Below are positions 34,757 through 43,557 of a DNA stretch of 64,000 bases, in pieces; the stretch's first letter is position 1, and each line of letters starts with the position of its first letter. The notes below the pieces were generated by a model. It was given only the letters and a program-made list of their open reading frames with translations. It was not told the DNA's origin and did no database searches. A program made the position numbers and the translations under genes. The DNA comes from Candidatus Polarisedimenticolia bacterium. Its GTDB lineage: Bacteria > Acidobacteriota > Polarisedimenticolia > Gp22-AA2 > AA152. The stretch lies in the NCBI GenBank assembly GCA_036004685.1, contig DASYRE010000048.1:55630-119629 (forward strand), written 5' to 3'.

Positions 34757-34785
34757 GCCTTCCGGCGGAGGCGCCGGCGCTGCGC

Positions 34786-34791
34786 TATAAT
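34786..34791 (+). promoter_or_regulatory. Perfect -10 (TATAAT) before the aminopropyltransferase-like gene
   Basis: TATAAT with no matching -35 at 16-18 bases. The next start codon lies 62 bases downstream. Expression may depend on an activator or on another sigma factor. Confidence 0.4.
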
Positions 34792-34852
34792 GCGCCGTTA
34801 CGCGCGGAATATTTCTCTCTCCGCACCATCCCAGAGCTGAAAGGCCCGACGA

Positions 34853-37800
34853 ATGGCCGTGAGCGAAAACGAAATCTCCGCGCCGCTGCGGCAGGCCGCC
34901 GGCGGTGCGGGAAGCGAGTGGGGATCTTATGTCGCTCTTCTTCTCGTCGGGGCGGGGGCGGCGCAGGCGTTCTCGGCCCTTTCCGGACTTCTGGGTGCGG
35001 TGATTGGAGGAACCGCTCCGGCGCGGGGGGCGGCGGCCGCAGCCCTTTTCGCCGGGATGGCGCTGGGCCCGCGCCTGGCGCGAAGCAGTCGTGCGGGCGG
35101 CGCGCCCCTGATCGCCGCCGCGCTCTTCCTGCCGCTTTCCCCCTGGATCCTGCCGATCCTCGAGCCGCTGGGAGGCTTCGCGACCCGGCTGGCCGGAGGG
35201 GCCTCCTGGGTGCTGCTCCTTCTCCGGCTCATCGTGGCATTCCTCGCCGTGGCGATTCCAGCGGTCGGCCTCGGCTGGGCATTCGCCAAGCATCTCGCCG
35301 AGTTCCCGGTGGCCGAAAGCCGCCGGGGGGCGGCCCTGAAGATTGCCTTCCTCTGCGCCGGAGCCTCCCTGGGATCGGTTCTCGCCGGATTTCGTCTTCT
35401 CCCCGTTGGCGGAGAAAAGGCCATGGCGTTCTCCGCCGGGATCTGTCTGCTGGCGGCGATCCTGCTGAGCCGGTTCGCGACTCCTATGGGAGAGCGAGGG
35501 TCGGCACGCCTCGGCGCTGGGGAAAGCTCGCTACCCGCCACCGACCGGGTCGGACGCTGGGGCGCCATCCTCTGGGGCGCCGCCGCCGTGACTTCGCTTC
35601 TCGCTTGGGACAGGATACTCGGGTTGCTCTTTGGCCCCTTCCCCGAAGCGATGTTCCGCACCGCGGGGCTGTTCCTGGCATTCGGCGCGCTCGGCTCGCT
35701 GGTGCTAGCCGGGTATCGGCCTGCGGTCCCCGGGAAGTTGGCGATCGCGGCGCTTTGCGGAGCCGCGGGGGTCGCCTTGGCCGGAACGCTTCTACTTCTC
35801 GACCGGCTTCCTCTGCTTTACCTCTCGATCGCCCCGCTGGCGCGGGCAGCGCCCCTTTCCTTCGCCCTGAAATCGTGGGGGATCGCCGCCCTCGTCGTGG
35901 CCGTTCCCGGCCTGGCGCTCGGCGCGCTCCTTCCCCTGTTGGCAACTCCTGAACGGCGCGCGGGCCCGCGGAATTCGGCAGGATCCTTCTGGCTGGCCCG
36001 AATCCTCTCGGGTGCGGCCCTGGCGGCCTCCGTCGTGCCGGCGGGGATCATCACCCCCGGCGGCTTCCGATCGGCGCTCCAGGCGGCGACAGGCCTGCTT
36101 TTGGCCTTTTCAGCCGTGGCGCTCGCGCTGTCGCAACCGCTTCATCCCTGGCCGCGGATCGCGGGGATCGCCGCCGCCCTGCTGCTCACGCTTCTCGTCA
36201 CGCTGCGTCCCCTCGCCGGCGAGCCGCGCCTGCTCACTTCCGGCGTGCATCGCTACGCCAAGGAGATCCTGAGCGCCTTCAAAGGGGATCCGATCGCCTA
36301 TCGAGCGGCGCGCCTCAAGACCGATCTCGCCTATTACCGTGAAGGGGGGGAGAGGACGGTCGCGCTGGAGCGCATCGCCGCCGACGTCAGCCCGGTCCTC
36401 GCCCTGACCGAGGAGGGAGTGGCGGTCGGAACGACCTCGATCGATCTGGTCCCTCAGATTCTCGCAGCGGAGATTCCGCTGCTGATCAGACCCGCGGCGC
36501 GGAACGTCTTTCTCATCGGGTACGGGACGGGAATCGGGGCGGGCTCGGCGCTTTTGCACCCCCTGGCCGCCCTGGAGGTGGCCGAGCCGGAGGCGGCGAT
36601 GATCGAAGCCTCGCGCCATTTCGAGCCGGCCAACCGCTCCCCCCGGGCCGATCGACGCATGACGATCCGCGTCGACGATGCGCGGCAGCTTCTTCGGAGC
36701 AAGCCGCCCGCTTCCTACGACGTCATCCTCTGCAGGCCGACCCTGCCCGAGGCCGCCTCGCAGCGTTTCCTGTTCACCGCCTCGTTCTACCGGCTGGCGG
36801 CCTCGCGCCTGCGCGACCGGGGCCTTTTCGCCCAGTCCCTGCAGGTCGCCGGGCTTTCGGGAGCCGACGTCGCCGCCGTGATCGCCACCGCCCGCTCCGT
36901 CTTCCCGGACGTGATGGTGATGCAGACTTATTATCACGAGCTGCTCCTCCTCGGAGCCGCGCAGCCGATCCGCTTCGATCTCGACCGGCTCGAGTCGGCG
37001 ATGGCTGCCGAGAAGATCAAATCGGATCTGGGCCGGCTGGGGTTCACGCAGCCGGCGACGCTGGTGATCCGCCACCGCCTTTCAGGCAAGGGCCTGGAGG
37101 CGTTCGCGCGGAACGGCCGGTTGTTGACCGATTCGGCCGCGCCCCTCTCATGGGCGGGATTCCGGGCCGGCGCGCCGCCGGCTTCCGACGCCACCCTGGA
37201 GGAGATGGACCGTTTTTCGACCGGGCTGGGGGCGAGGATCGCCCCTCTCCCGGAAGGCCCCCGCGGCAACGAGCGGCTCGCCGCCGTCGCCCAGGCAGCC
37301 GTCGATGCCAGCGACGCGGTGCGCGCGGCCGACCTGGCGGAAACACTGATCGCCCGGGGCGACGCGGCCGACGGGCACCGTTTTCTCGGCGATGCCCATT
37401 ACCTCCGCCACGAGCAGCTCAGCTCGGTGGCCGAATGGCACAAGGCGCTGGAAGCCGATCCCAGGAGCGTCCCCACGTTGCTGAGCCTGGCCGATTACGC
37501 CGCCGATCGCCAGAACTACCAGGGGGCCGAGCTGTACCTCAAGACCGCCGTGGGAATCGCCCCCGAGGATCCCTCGGTGCTTTTCAATCACGGCCGGGCG
37601 CTGTTCTACTTGCGCCGTTACCAGGAGAGCGAGGCCGACCTGAAGAAGGTCCTGGTGCACGAAGGGGAGAAATCGGCTCCCCTGACGCTCTACTACCTGG
37701 GGATGATCCAGAAGGAACAGAAGAACCCGGAAGGAGCGGCGGAGTTCCTGCGGCGCTACCTGCAATGGGCCTACGCGCAGGGGCGGCTCACTCCGGCGGA

Positions 37801-37960
37801 AGCGGAGGTTCACCTGGCGTTGTCGGAGGTCTATCTGGCGCTGAAGCTCCCCGATCTCGCAGAGCAGCACCGAAAAGCCGCCGAAGTGCTGCAGGAGAAG
37901 CTGAAGGAGAACGCCAAGTCCAAAGAGAAGGCGTGGATCGAGATGCTGGGTGGATCGTGA
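34853..37960 (+). CDS. Membrane protein fused to spermidine-synthase-like and TPR domains
   Basis: A 1035-residue protein. Residues 1-450 hold a dozen or so hydrophobic helices. A Rossmann-like methyltransferase/aminopropyltransferase domain follows, with LIGYGTGIGAG at about 552 and the acidic strand BVAEPEA-type region EVAEPEAAM. TPR-like repeats occupy about 830-1000. Fused transporter-like/spermidine-synthase proteins are known in several phyla. Here the catalytic segment reads YDVILCRPTLPE, so the acidic residue normally found after the strand is replaced by Arg-Pro; aminopropyl transfer is therefore uncertain. The stop overlaps the GTG of rnc, so the two genes are coupled. Confidence 0.8.
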   Translation: MAVSENEISAPLRQAAGGAGSEWGSYVALLLVGAGAAQAFSALSGLLGAVIGGTAPARGAAAAALFAGMALGPRLARSSRAGGAPLIAAALFLPLSPWILPILEPLGGFATRLAGGASWVLLLLRLIVAFLAVAIPAVGLGWAFAKHLAEFPVAESRRGAALKIAFLCAGASLGSVLAGFRLLPVGGEKAMAFSAGICLLAAILLSRFATPMGERGSARLGAGESSLPATDRVGRWGAILWGAAAVTSLLAWDRILGLLFGPFPEAMFRTAGLFLAFGALGSLVLAGYRPAVPGKLAIAALCGAAGVALAGTLLLLDRLPLLYLSIAPLARAAPLSFALKSWGIAALVVAVPGLALGALLPLLATPERRAGPRNSAGSFWLARILSGAALAASVVPAGIITPGGFRSALQAATGLLLAFSAVALALSQPLHPWPRIAGIAAALLLTLLVTLRPLAGEPRLLTSGVHRYAKEILSAFKGDPIAYRAARLKTDLAYYREGGERTVALERIAADVSPVLALTEEGVAVGTTSIDLVPQILAAEIPLLIRPAARNVFLIGYGTGIGAGSALLHPLAALEVAEPEAAMIEASRHFEPANRSPRADRRMTIRVDDARQLLRSKPPASYDVILCRPTLPEAASQRFLFTASFYRLAASRLRDRGLFAQSLQVAGLSGADVAAVIATARSVFPDVMVMQTYYHELLLLGAAQPIRFDLDRLESAMAAEKIKSDLGRLGFTQPATLVIRHRLSGKGLEAFARNGRLLTDSAAPLSWAGFRAGAPPASDATLEEMDRFSTGLGARIAPLPEGPRGNERLAAVAQAAVDASDAVRAADLAETLIARGDAADGHRFLGDAHYLRHEQLSSVAEWHKALEADPRSVPTLLSLADYAADRQNYQGAELYLKTAVGIAPEDPSVLFNHGRALFYLRRYQESEADLKKVLVHEGEKSAPLTLYYLGMIQKEQKNPEGAAEFLRRYLQWAYAQGRLTPAEAEVHLALSEVYLALKLPDLAEQHRKAAEVLQEKLKENAKSKEKAWIEMLGGS

Positions 37961-38682
37961 CGACCCGCCCCTCGCGGGAAGCTACGCCCGAGATCGAGGA
38001 GCGGCTCGGCTATCGCTTCCGCAAGCGCGACCTTCTCCGGCGCGCGCTGACCCATTCTTCCTACGCGCATGAGATCGCGGGCGGAGGGCTCGACAACGAG
38101 CCGCTGGAGTTCCTCGGCGACGCGCTCCTGGGCTGCCTGATCTCGGAACAGCTCTTCCTGGCCTTCCCGCTGCGGGACGAAGGGCACCTGTCGCGCTTCA
38201 AAGCCTCCCTCGTGAACGCCGAGACCCTGGCTTCCAAGGCGCGCCGGATGGGAATCGGGCCGCACCTGCTCCTCGGGAAGACGGCGGAGAAGGTCGGAGC
38301 GCGGACCAAGACCTCGCTCCTGTCCGACGCGTTTGAGGCGGTCGTCGCGGCGATCTATCTCGACGGCGGCTTCGAAGAGGCCCGCGGCTTCTTGGATCGC
38401 CAGTTCGCGGCCGACATCCAGAAGCTGGTCCGATCGGGCCTTCCCGACGCCCGCGACGCCAAGACCCATCTTCAGGAGCTTCTCCAGGCGCGCGGCCACC
38501 CGACCCCACGCTACCAGATTCTGAAGGAGAGCGGGCCGGCGCATCGGCGGAATTTTCTGGTGGGGCTCACGCTGGAAGGGAAGCTGCTCGCGCAAGGCCG
38601 TGGAAGGACCCGTAAGGCGGCAGAACAGGCAGCGGCGCGCAACGTCCTGCGGGAGCTCGCTTCCGACTCCGAGGAGCCCTGA
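37957..38682 (+). CDS. rnc: Ribonuclease III
   Basis: A 241-residue double-strand-specific endonuclease that processes rRNA precursors and other duplex RNA. The signature NEPLEFLGDALLG begins at residue 47 (usually NERLEFLGD), and the second acidic site TSLLSDAFEAVVAAIYLDGG is complete. A C-terminal dsRNA-binding domain follows (AKTHLQELLQARG, KAAEQAAARNVL). GTG 37957 is chosen because it overlaps the upstream TGA and precedes the conserved N terminus; no ATG is available before the signature. The gene ends eight bases before the end of the convergent glycosyltransferase gene. Confidence 0.95.
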   Translation: MTTRPSREATPEIEERLGYRFRKRDLLRRALTHSSYAHEIAGGGLDNEPLEFLGDALLGCLISEQLFLAFPLRDEGHLSRFKASLVNAETLASKARRMGIGPHLLLGKTAEKVGARTKTSLLSDAFEAVVAAIYLDGGFEEARGFLDRQFAADIQKLVRSGLPDARDAKTHLQELLQARGHPTPRYQILKESGPAHRRNFLVGLTLEGKLLAQGRGRTRKAAEQAAARNVLRELASDSEEP

Positions 38683-38690
38683 GCGGGCGC

Positions 38691-40997
38691 TCAGTCCTCC
38701 GGGACCGGCTGGAAGCCCCCCTTCGTCAGATGGTCGATCAGCTCGCGGATGCGCTTCGCTTCCCGGTGGTCGGGGTTGATCGCGAGCGCCCGCTGGAAGT
38801 GATACAAGGCCCTTTCCCGATCCGCGAACCCGTCCAGCCGGATCAATCCCATCCCGAAGTGGTAGTCCGAAAGCTCGAAGGACGACAGCCGCTTCTTGGC
38901 CTTTTTCGACTCCTGCATCTCGGAGAGGGCGTCGGGGTAGCGCCTGCGATCGTAATAGAAGCCGGCCAGATCGTAATGGATGCCGAAATCGTCCGGAGCC
39001 AGGAGGAGCGCTCCCCGGTAGGTCTTCTCGGCTTCGGCCTCCTTGCCGCTCGAGGCATAAGCCTCCGCGAGCTTCCTGAGGAAAGGAGGGTAGGGAACCG
39101 CCTTCGCCGCGGTCTCCAGCTCGCTGATGCCGCGCCGGATCAAATCCTCTCCTTTCCCGCGATCGGTCGGCAGCAGCTCGGTTCCTCGATCGAACCAAAG
39201 GGCCCCGAGGCCAAAATGAAGTCCGGCCCGGACGGTGTTGAAATTCACTCCCTGAGCCATCCGCTCGCTCTCCACCTCCTGGCGCATCCGCGTCGGGTCG
39301 ACGCCCAGCCGGGCCGCCGTGGCGGCGTCGAGCGGCTCGTCCCCGAGGATCTGCAGCCCCTGCCGGTACTCCCGCTCAGCCTCTGCGAAGCGGTTCTGCT
39401 GCCGGTAGGCGTCGCCCAGGCTCAGCTCCGTCTGAAGCGCCGGAAAGACGCCGCGCCCTCCCGTCCCGGCGAGGTTCACCGTCCCCAGGAGCAGCAGGAA
39501 CAGGAGGGGATAGAGCAGGAGCCAGGGGTTGGCGCGAAAGCGGGCCCAGGGGGCGTCGGACGGCGCCCGGGCGGCCGCCGCCTCGTCCTCCGCGGGTTTC
39601 CCCGAGGCGAGAAGATAACGAAGCCAACGTTCCGCCTCTCTCCAGGCGGCGAGCAGCGCGGCCCCGGCGAAAAGGCAGAGAAACGGGACGATCGGGACCC
39701 GGAAGCGCGAGAAATTGAAGAACAGGAGAACCGTCCCCATGTAGCCGAACAGGATCAGGTAGATCAGCAGAAGCTGCCGCCACCGCCGCCAGGTCAGCGC
39801 GATCCCCAGCAAGCCGAGCGGCGCCACCAGGCTGAAGGTCATCAGGGTCAGAGGCAGGTAGAGAATCAGGCCCGCCACGCTCAGGGGCTGGAGGAGCACC
39901 TGGCGGACCTCGTAATAATTGTAGTTGTCCGGCAGCTCGTAATAGTTCCAGAAGACGATCAGCTTCCGGACGAGCAGGCGCATCCAGGCCCCGGGGTTGG
40001 AGGCGATCCAGGAGAGTCCCTGCCGCAGCCAGAAGGAAGAGGATTCCCCGGGAGTCAGCTCGCGGCCCGCCAGCTCCGAGGCTTTGGCGATGAAATCGTC
40101 GTGCTCGTGCATCGGATCGGCGTGGACGAAGGGCGGAGGCAGGTAGCGTCCGTTGGCGTCGGCGTTGTTCCCGATGTAGAAGACTTCGCCGCCCCCGGTG
40201 GTGAGCAGCGCAAACTCCCGCCCGACGTAGTAATTCCGCACGGTGACCGGGAGGATTCCCGCCGCCGCCCCCAGCGTGAAGAGCAGACAGGCCCGCAGGC
40301 GGGCCCGGGACGGGATCGAGGGAAAGGCGAGGCATAGCCCCACGATCAGCAACGGGAAGAGCAGGACGAAGTTGTCGCGCACCAGCGAGGTCAGGGCGAA
40401 CACGAGCCCGGCGAGCACGAGCTGCTTCCGCCGCGTTCCCTCCGATCTCTGAAAGAGGTCGATCAGATAGACGGTGAGGAAGGTGGAGAGGAAGGTCTTC
40501 ATGACCATCCCCTCGTAGAACAAAAACGGCCCGTAGAGGGCCACGAGGAATCCGCCGATCCAGGCTTCGGTCTCTCCCAGAACCCGCCGCCCGATCCGCA
40601 CCATCAGCAGGCAGGTCGCGACTCCGAAAAGAGCCTGGGCGATCTGCAGCAGCGGAAAGATCCACCGCTCCCCGAGAATCTTCAGGAAGATGGCGACGAG
40701 GTAGGCGTAAAGCGGGCTCTGGATGAAAATCTTGTCGCCGATCCAGTGTCCCGCGGCGATCTCGCGCGCCCAGCTGAAATAGAACAGAGGGTCGAGCCTG
40801 TCGGGGTAATAGAAGGGCGTCCCCGACAGCCGGAAGATGTAGACGAGTCGCAGAAACAGCGCGAGGCCGGCGAGAATCCAGGTCGCCTCACGGCGATGCG
40901 CCGAGAGCCAAGAGGCCGCGGACGGCGATTCCGGAGGCTTCGCCTCCGCGGGGAGAGCGATCTCCCCGGGCGCGGCGGGAGTCTCCGTTTCGGTCAT
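38691..40997 (-). CDS. Integral membrane glycosyltransferase-like protein with TPR tail
   Basis: A 768-residue protein with about a dozen transmembrane helices (residues 36-500). Early loops hold the acidic pattern of the PMT/ArnT (GT-C) superfamily (YYPDRLDPLFYF). The C-terminal 250 residues are soluble TPR-like helices (LSLGDAYRQQNRFAEAEREYRQG, LAEAYASSGKEAEAEKTYRGAL). GT-C enzymes transfer sugars from polyprenyl phosphate; the acceptor here is not evident. ATG 40997 follows GGAGACAGG. It runs convergent with rnc. Confidence 0.82.
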   Translation of the reverse strand: MTETETPAAPGEIALPAEAKPPESPSAASWLSAHRREATWILAGLALFLRLVYIFRLSGTPFYYPDRLDPLFYFSWAREIAAGHWIGDKIFIQSPLYAYLVAIFLKILGERWIFPLLQIAQALFGVATCLLMVRIGRRVLGETEAWIGGFLVALYGPFLFYEGMVMKTFLSTFLTVYLIDLFQRSEGTRRKQLVLAGLVFALTSLVRDNFVLLFPLLIVGLCLAFPSIPSRARLRACLLFTLGAAAGILPVTVRNYYVGREFALLTTGGGEVFYIGNNADANGRYLPPPFVHADPMHEHDDFIAKASELAGRELTPGESSSFWLRQGLSWIASNPGAWMRLLVRKLIVFWNYYELPDNYNYYEVRQVLLQPLSVAGLILYLPLTLMTFSLVAPLGLLGIALTWRRWRQLLLIYLILFGYMGTVLLFFNFSRFRVPIVPFLCLFAGAALLAAWREAERWLRYLLASGKPAEDEAAAARAPSDAPWARFRANPWLLLYPLLFLLLLGTVNLAGTGGRGVFPALQTELSLGDAYRQQNRFAEAEREYRQGLQILGDEPLDAATAARLGVDPTRMRQEVESERMAQGVNFNTVRAGLHFGLGALWFDRGTELLPTDRGKGEDLIRRGISELETAAKAVPYPPFLRKLAEAYASSGKEAEAEKTYRGALLLAPDDFGIHYDLAGFYYDRRRYPDALSEMQESKKAKKRLSSFELSDYHFGMGLIRLDGFADRERALYHFQRALAINPDHREAKRIRELIDHLTKGGFQPVPED

Positions 40998-41023
40998 CCT
41001 GTCTCCTTCCAGAAGGGCCGGAC

Positions 41024-41029
41024 ATTATA
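41024..41029 (-). promoter_or_regulatory. Perfect -10 (TATAAT) for the glycosyltransferase gene
   Basis: Read on the minus strand this is TATAAT, 27 bases before ATG 40997. No convincing -35 at 16-18 bases. Confidence 0.5.
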
Positions 41030-41058
41030 CCGCGACCCTCGGGGAGGCTTCAGGAGGG

Positions 41059-41169
41059 CTATTCGTCCCTCAGGACCACCATCGGATCGACCGTCGTGGC
41101 GCGCCGGGCGGGCAAGGAGCAGGCCGCCGGCCGTGATCACCAGGACGACGGAGACGGAGGGGAAGCGGG
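41059..41169 (-). pseudogene. 3' remnant of an ABC-transporter permease (MacB/ADOP type)
   Basis: On the minus strand, one frame reads SVSVVLVITAGGLLLA and, after a one-base shift, LPARRATTVDPMVVLRDE with a stop at 41061-41059. PARRA followed by VDPMVxLRxE is the standard C terminus of MacB/FtsX-type permeases, including the acidobacterial duplicated orphan permeases. About 35 codons remain, with a frameshift, pressed against the ftsK stop codon. The rest of the gene is absent. Confidence 0.6.
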
Positions 41170-41175
41170 GTGTAA

Positions 41176-43557
41176 TCAGTTGACCGAGTCGGGCTCGACG
41201 GCGCTGCGGTGGCGGTCGATCTCCTCGAAGTAGTTCGGCTTGACCAGGATCTCGCGGGGCTTGGCGCCTTCGCCCGGGCCGACGATGCCGTCGCGCTCCA
41301 TCATGTCGACGAGCCGCGCGGCGCGGGCGTAGCCGAGCTTCAGGCGGCGCTGCAGGTGCGAGATGGAAGCCTGCCCGGTCTGCACCACGAGCCGCGCCGC
41401 CTGCTCGTAGACCTCGTCCACCTCGTCGTCCCCCCCCTCCCGCTTCGACTCCGGCCCCTTGGTGACCGCTGGATTGAACTCCGGCTTGCCCTGCTTGCGC
41501 AGGTGGGCGATGACGCGGTTCGACTCCGCCTCGGTGAGCAGCGGGCCGTGCAGCCGGAGCAGCCGCGAGGATCCCGGCGGCAGGAAGAGCATGTCGCCGT
41601 TGCCGAGGAGCTGCTCGGCGCCGTTCGTGTCCAAGATCGTGCGGGAGTCGACTTTCGAGGAGACGCGGAAGGCGATGCGGCTCGGGAAGTTGGCCTTGAT
41701 CACGCCGGTGATGATGTCTACCGACGGGCGCTGCGTGGAGAGGATCAGGTGGATCCCGACGGCGCGGGCCATCTGGGCAAGGCGCGTGATCGACTCCTCG
41801 ATGTCGGCCGCGGCGGTCATCATCAGATCGGCCAGCTCGTCGATCACGACCACGATGAAGGGAAGCGGCTTCACCTCCTCCTCTTTCGTCCCGCCGTCGG
41901 CCGTCGCCACGGAGTGGGTCAGCGGCTTCTTCTCCTTGCGCGACAGCGCCAGAAGCGCGTTGAACTGGTCGATGTTCCGCACCCCGCACTCCGCCAGGGA
42001 GCGGTAGCGCCGCTCCATCTCCAGGGTCGCCCACCTCAGCGCGTTGCTGGCGTGCTTCGGCTCCGTGACGACGGGCGTGAGGAGGTGGGGGATTTGATCG
42101 TAGATTCCCAGCTCGAGGCGCTTGGTGTCGATGAAGATGAACTTGACCTCTTCCGGGCTGGCCTTGTAGAGGATGCTCGTGATCATGGTGTTCAGGCAGA
42201 CGCTCTTCCCCGTTCCGGTCGCCCCGGCGATGAGCAGATGCGGCATGCGCGCCAGATCGGCGATGAAGGGCTCGCCGTGGATCTTCTTGCCGAGCGCCAG
42301 GGTCAGCTTGTGCGGCGAGGAGGTGAACTTCTCCGAGGCGAGCAGGTCCCTCAGGGCGATGATCTCCCGCCGCTTGTTCGGGACCTCGATCCCGACGGTC
42401 GATTTCCCCGAGACGCGATCGATCCGGGCCGATTCCGCCTGGATCGCGAGGCAGAGATCGTCCGACAGCGAGGTGATCTTGCTGTATTTCACTCCGGCGT
42501 CGGGCTTGAACTCGAAGGTGGTGACCACGGGGCCCGGGTGGATCTGGACCACCTGGCCCGCCACCTGGAACTCCTGGAACTTGGAGGTGATGAGCTTGGC
42601 CGTCTCCATCAGCTCCCGATCGTCGACCGCCTGCTCCTCTTTGCCTTCGTGGAGGAGCGACAGCGGGGGCGGGACGTAGCCGAGGGAGTTGACGAAGGGG
42701 AAGGCGGGCTGGGCGGGGGCGGCGGCCTCCCGGCGGATCTCTCTTTCCGGCTTCGGCTCGAGCTTCCGCGCCACGGGGGCCGCCGGCGCGGCGCCGGCGA
42801 CCTCGGGGGATTCGAAGGCTTCCTTCGGAGCCTCCCGCTTGGGGGCGTCGTCCCGCGTGCGGGTGTGCTTTCGCACCACCTCGTTGCGCATCGCCTCCTT
42901 CCGCTTCGCCTCGCGGCGGCGCGCCCAGGTGACGACGAACTTCCCGGTCGTCCCCTGGACGAGGCCCCGGCTCTTGACGAACATCTCGGCGAGCGAGACC
43001 CGCGTCGCCATGAGGACTCCCACCCCGATCAAGCCGACGCATACCACCCCCGTGCCGGCGAAGCTCAGATACGACTTCAACGAGGCGGCGAGGACGTTCC
43101 CCAGCCATCCCCCGGCGTCGAGCGGCTCGCCGGCGATTCTGCGATCTCCCAGGAGAAGGCTCAGGAGCGCGGCGGAGGAGAAGATGAGGATGAAGGCGCC
43201 CGCCGTCCGCAAGGGGCGGCCCTCGCCGGGGCGGTTCCAGAAACGCTTCCATCCGGACCACCCGAAGAGGAAGGGGACCAAATAAGCGCCGAAGCCAAGG
43301 AACTGCAGCGCTCCTTCCGAGACGTTCGCCCCGAAATGACCGACGAGGTTGCTCGCCGGCTGCGACTCGCTCCCCGATCCGAACAGCGTCGGATCCTCGG
43401 GGGTGTGCGAGAGGAGCGCCAGGAGCAGGAGGAGCGAGCCGACGAGGAGGACGATTCCCCACGCCTCGCCGAACCGCCGGCTCCGGAGGATCCCCCCCCA
43501 ATCGATCCGCGGACGCTGGCGTTGGCGCTCCCGCTTCGCTTTCTCCTTGGTCTTCAA
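41176..43557 (-). CDS. ftsK: DNA translocase FtsK
   Basis: A 793-residue septum-anchored DNA pump that clears and aligns chromosome termini during division. Four transmembrane helices lie in the first 170 residues. An Ala/Lys/Pro linker leads into the motor: Walker A GATGTGKS at about 445-452, Walker B FIVVVIDELADLM and STQRPSVDIITG. The gamma winged helix that reads KOPS sites forms the end (SISHLQRRLKLGYARAARLVDMME). The frame is open over the 3' end of rnj, but the natural start is TTG 43557, which overlaps the rnj stop (TTGA); no ATG occurs before the TM helices. Confidence 0.93.
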   Translation of the reverse strand: MKTKEKAKRERQRQRPRIDWGGILRSRRFGEAWGIVLLVGSLLLLLALLSHTPEDPTLFGSGSESQPASNLVGHFGANVSEGALQFLGFGAYLVPFLFGWSGWKRFWNRPGEGRPLRTAGAFILIFSSAALLSLLLGDRRIAGEPLDAGGWLGNVLAASLKSYLSFAGTGVVCVGLIGVGVLMATRVSLAEMFVKSRGLVQGTTGKFVVTWARRREAKRKEAMRNEVVRKHTRTRDDAPKREAPKEAFESPEVAGAAPAAPVARKLEPKPEREIRREAAAPAQPAFPFVNSLGYVPPPLSLLHEGKEEQAVDDRELMETAKLITSKFQEFQVAGQVVQIHPGPVVTTFEFKPDAGVKYSKITSLSDDLCLAIQAESARIDRVSGKSTVGIEVPNKRREIIALRDLLASEKFTSSPHKLTLALGKKIHGEPFIADLARMPHLLIAGATGTGKSVCLNTMITSILYKASPEEVKFIFIDTKRLELGIYDQIPHLLTPVVTEPKHASNALRWATLEMERRYRSLAECGVRNIDQFNALLALSRKEKKPLTHSVATADGGTKEEEVKPLPFIVVVIDELADLMMTAAADIEESITRLAQMARAVGIHLILSTQRPSVDIITGVIKANFPSRIAFRVSSKVDSRTILDTNGAEQLLGNGDMLFLPPGSSRLLRLHGPLLTEAESNRVIAHLRKQGKPEFNPAVTKGPESKREGGDDEVDEVYEQAARLVVQTGQASISHLQRRLKLGYARAARLVDMMERDGIVGPGEGAKPREILVKPNYFEEIDRHRSAVEPDSVN

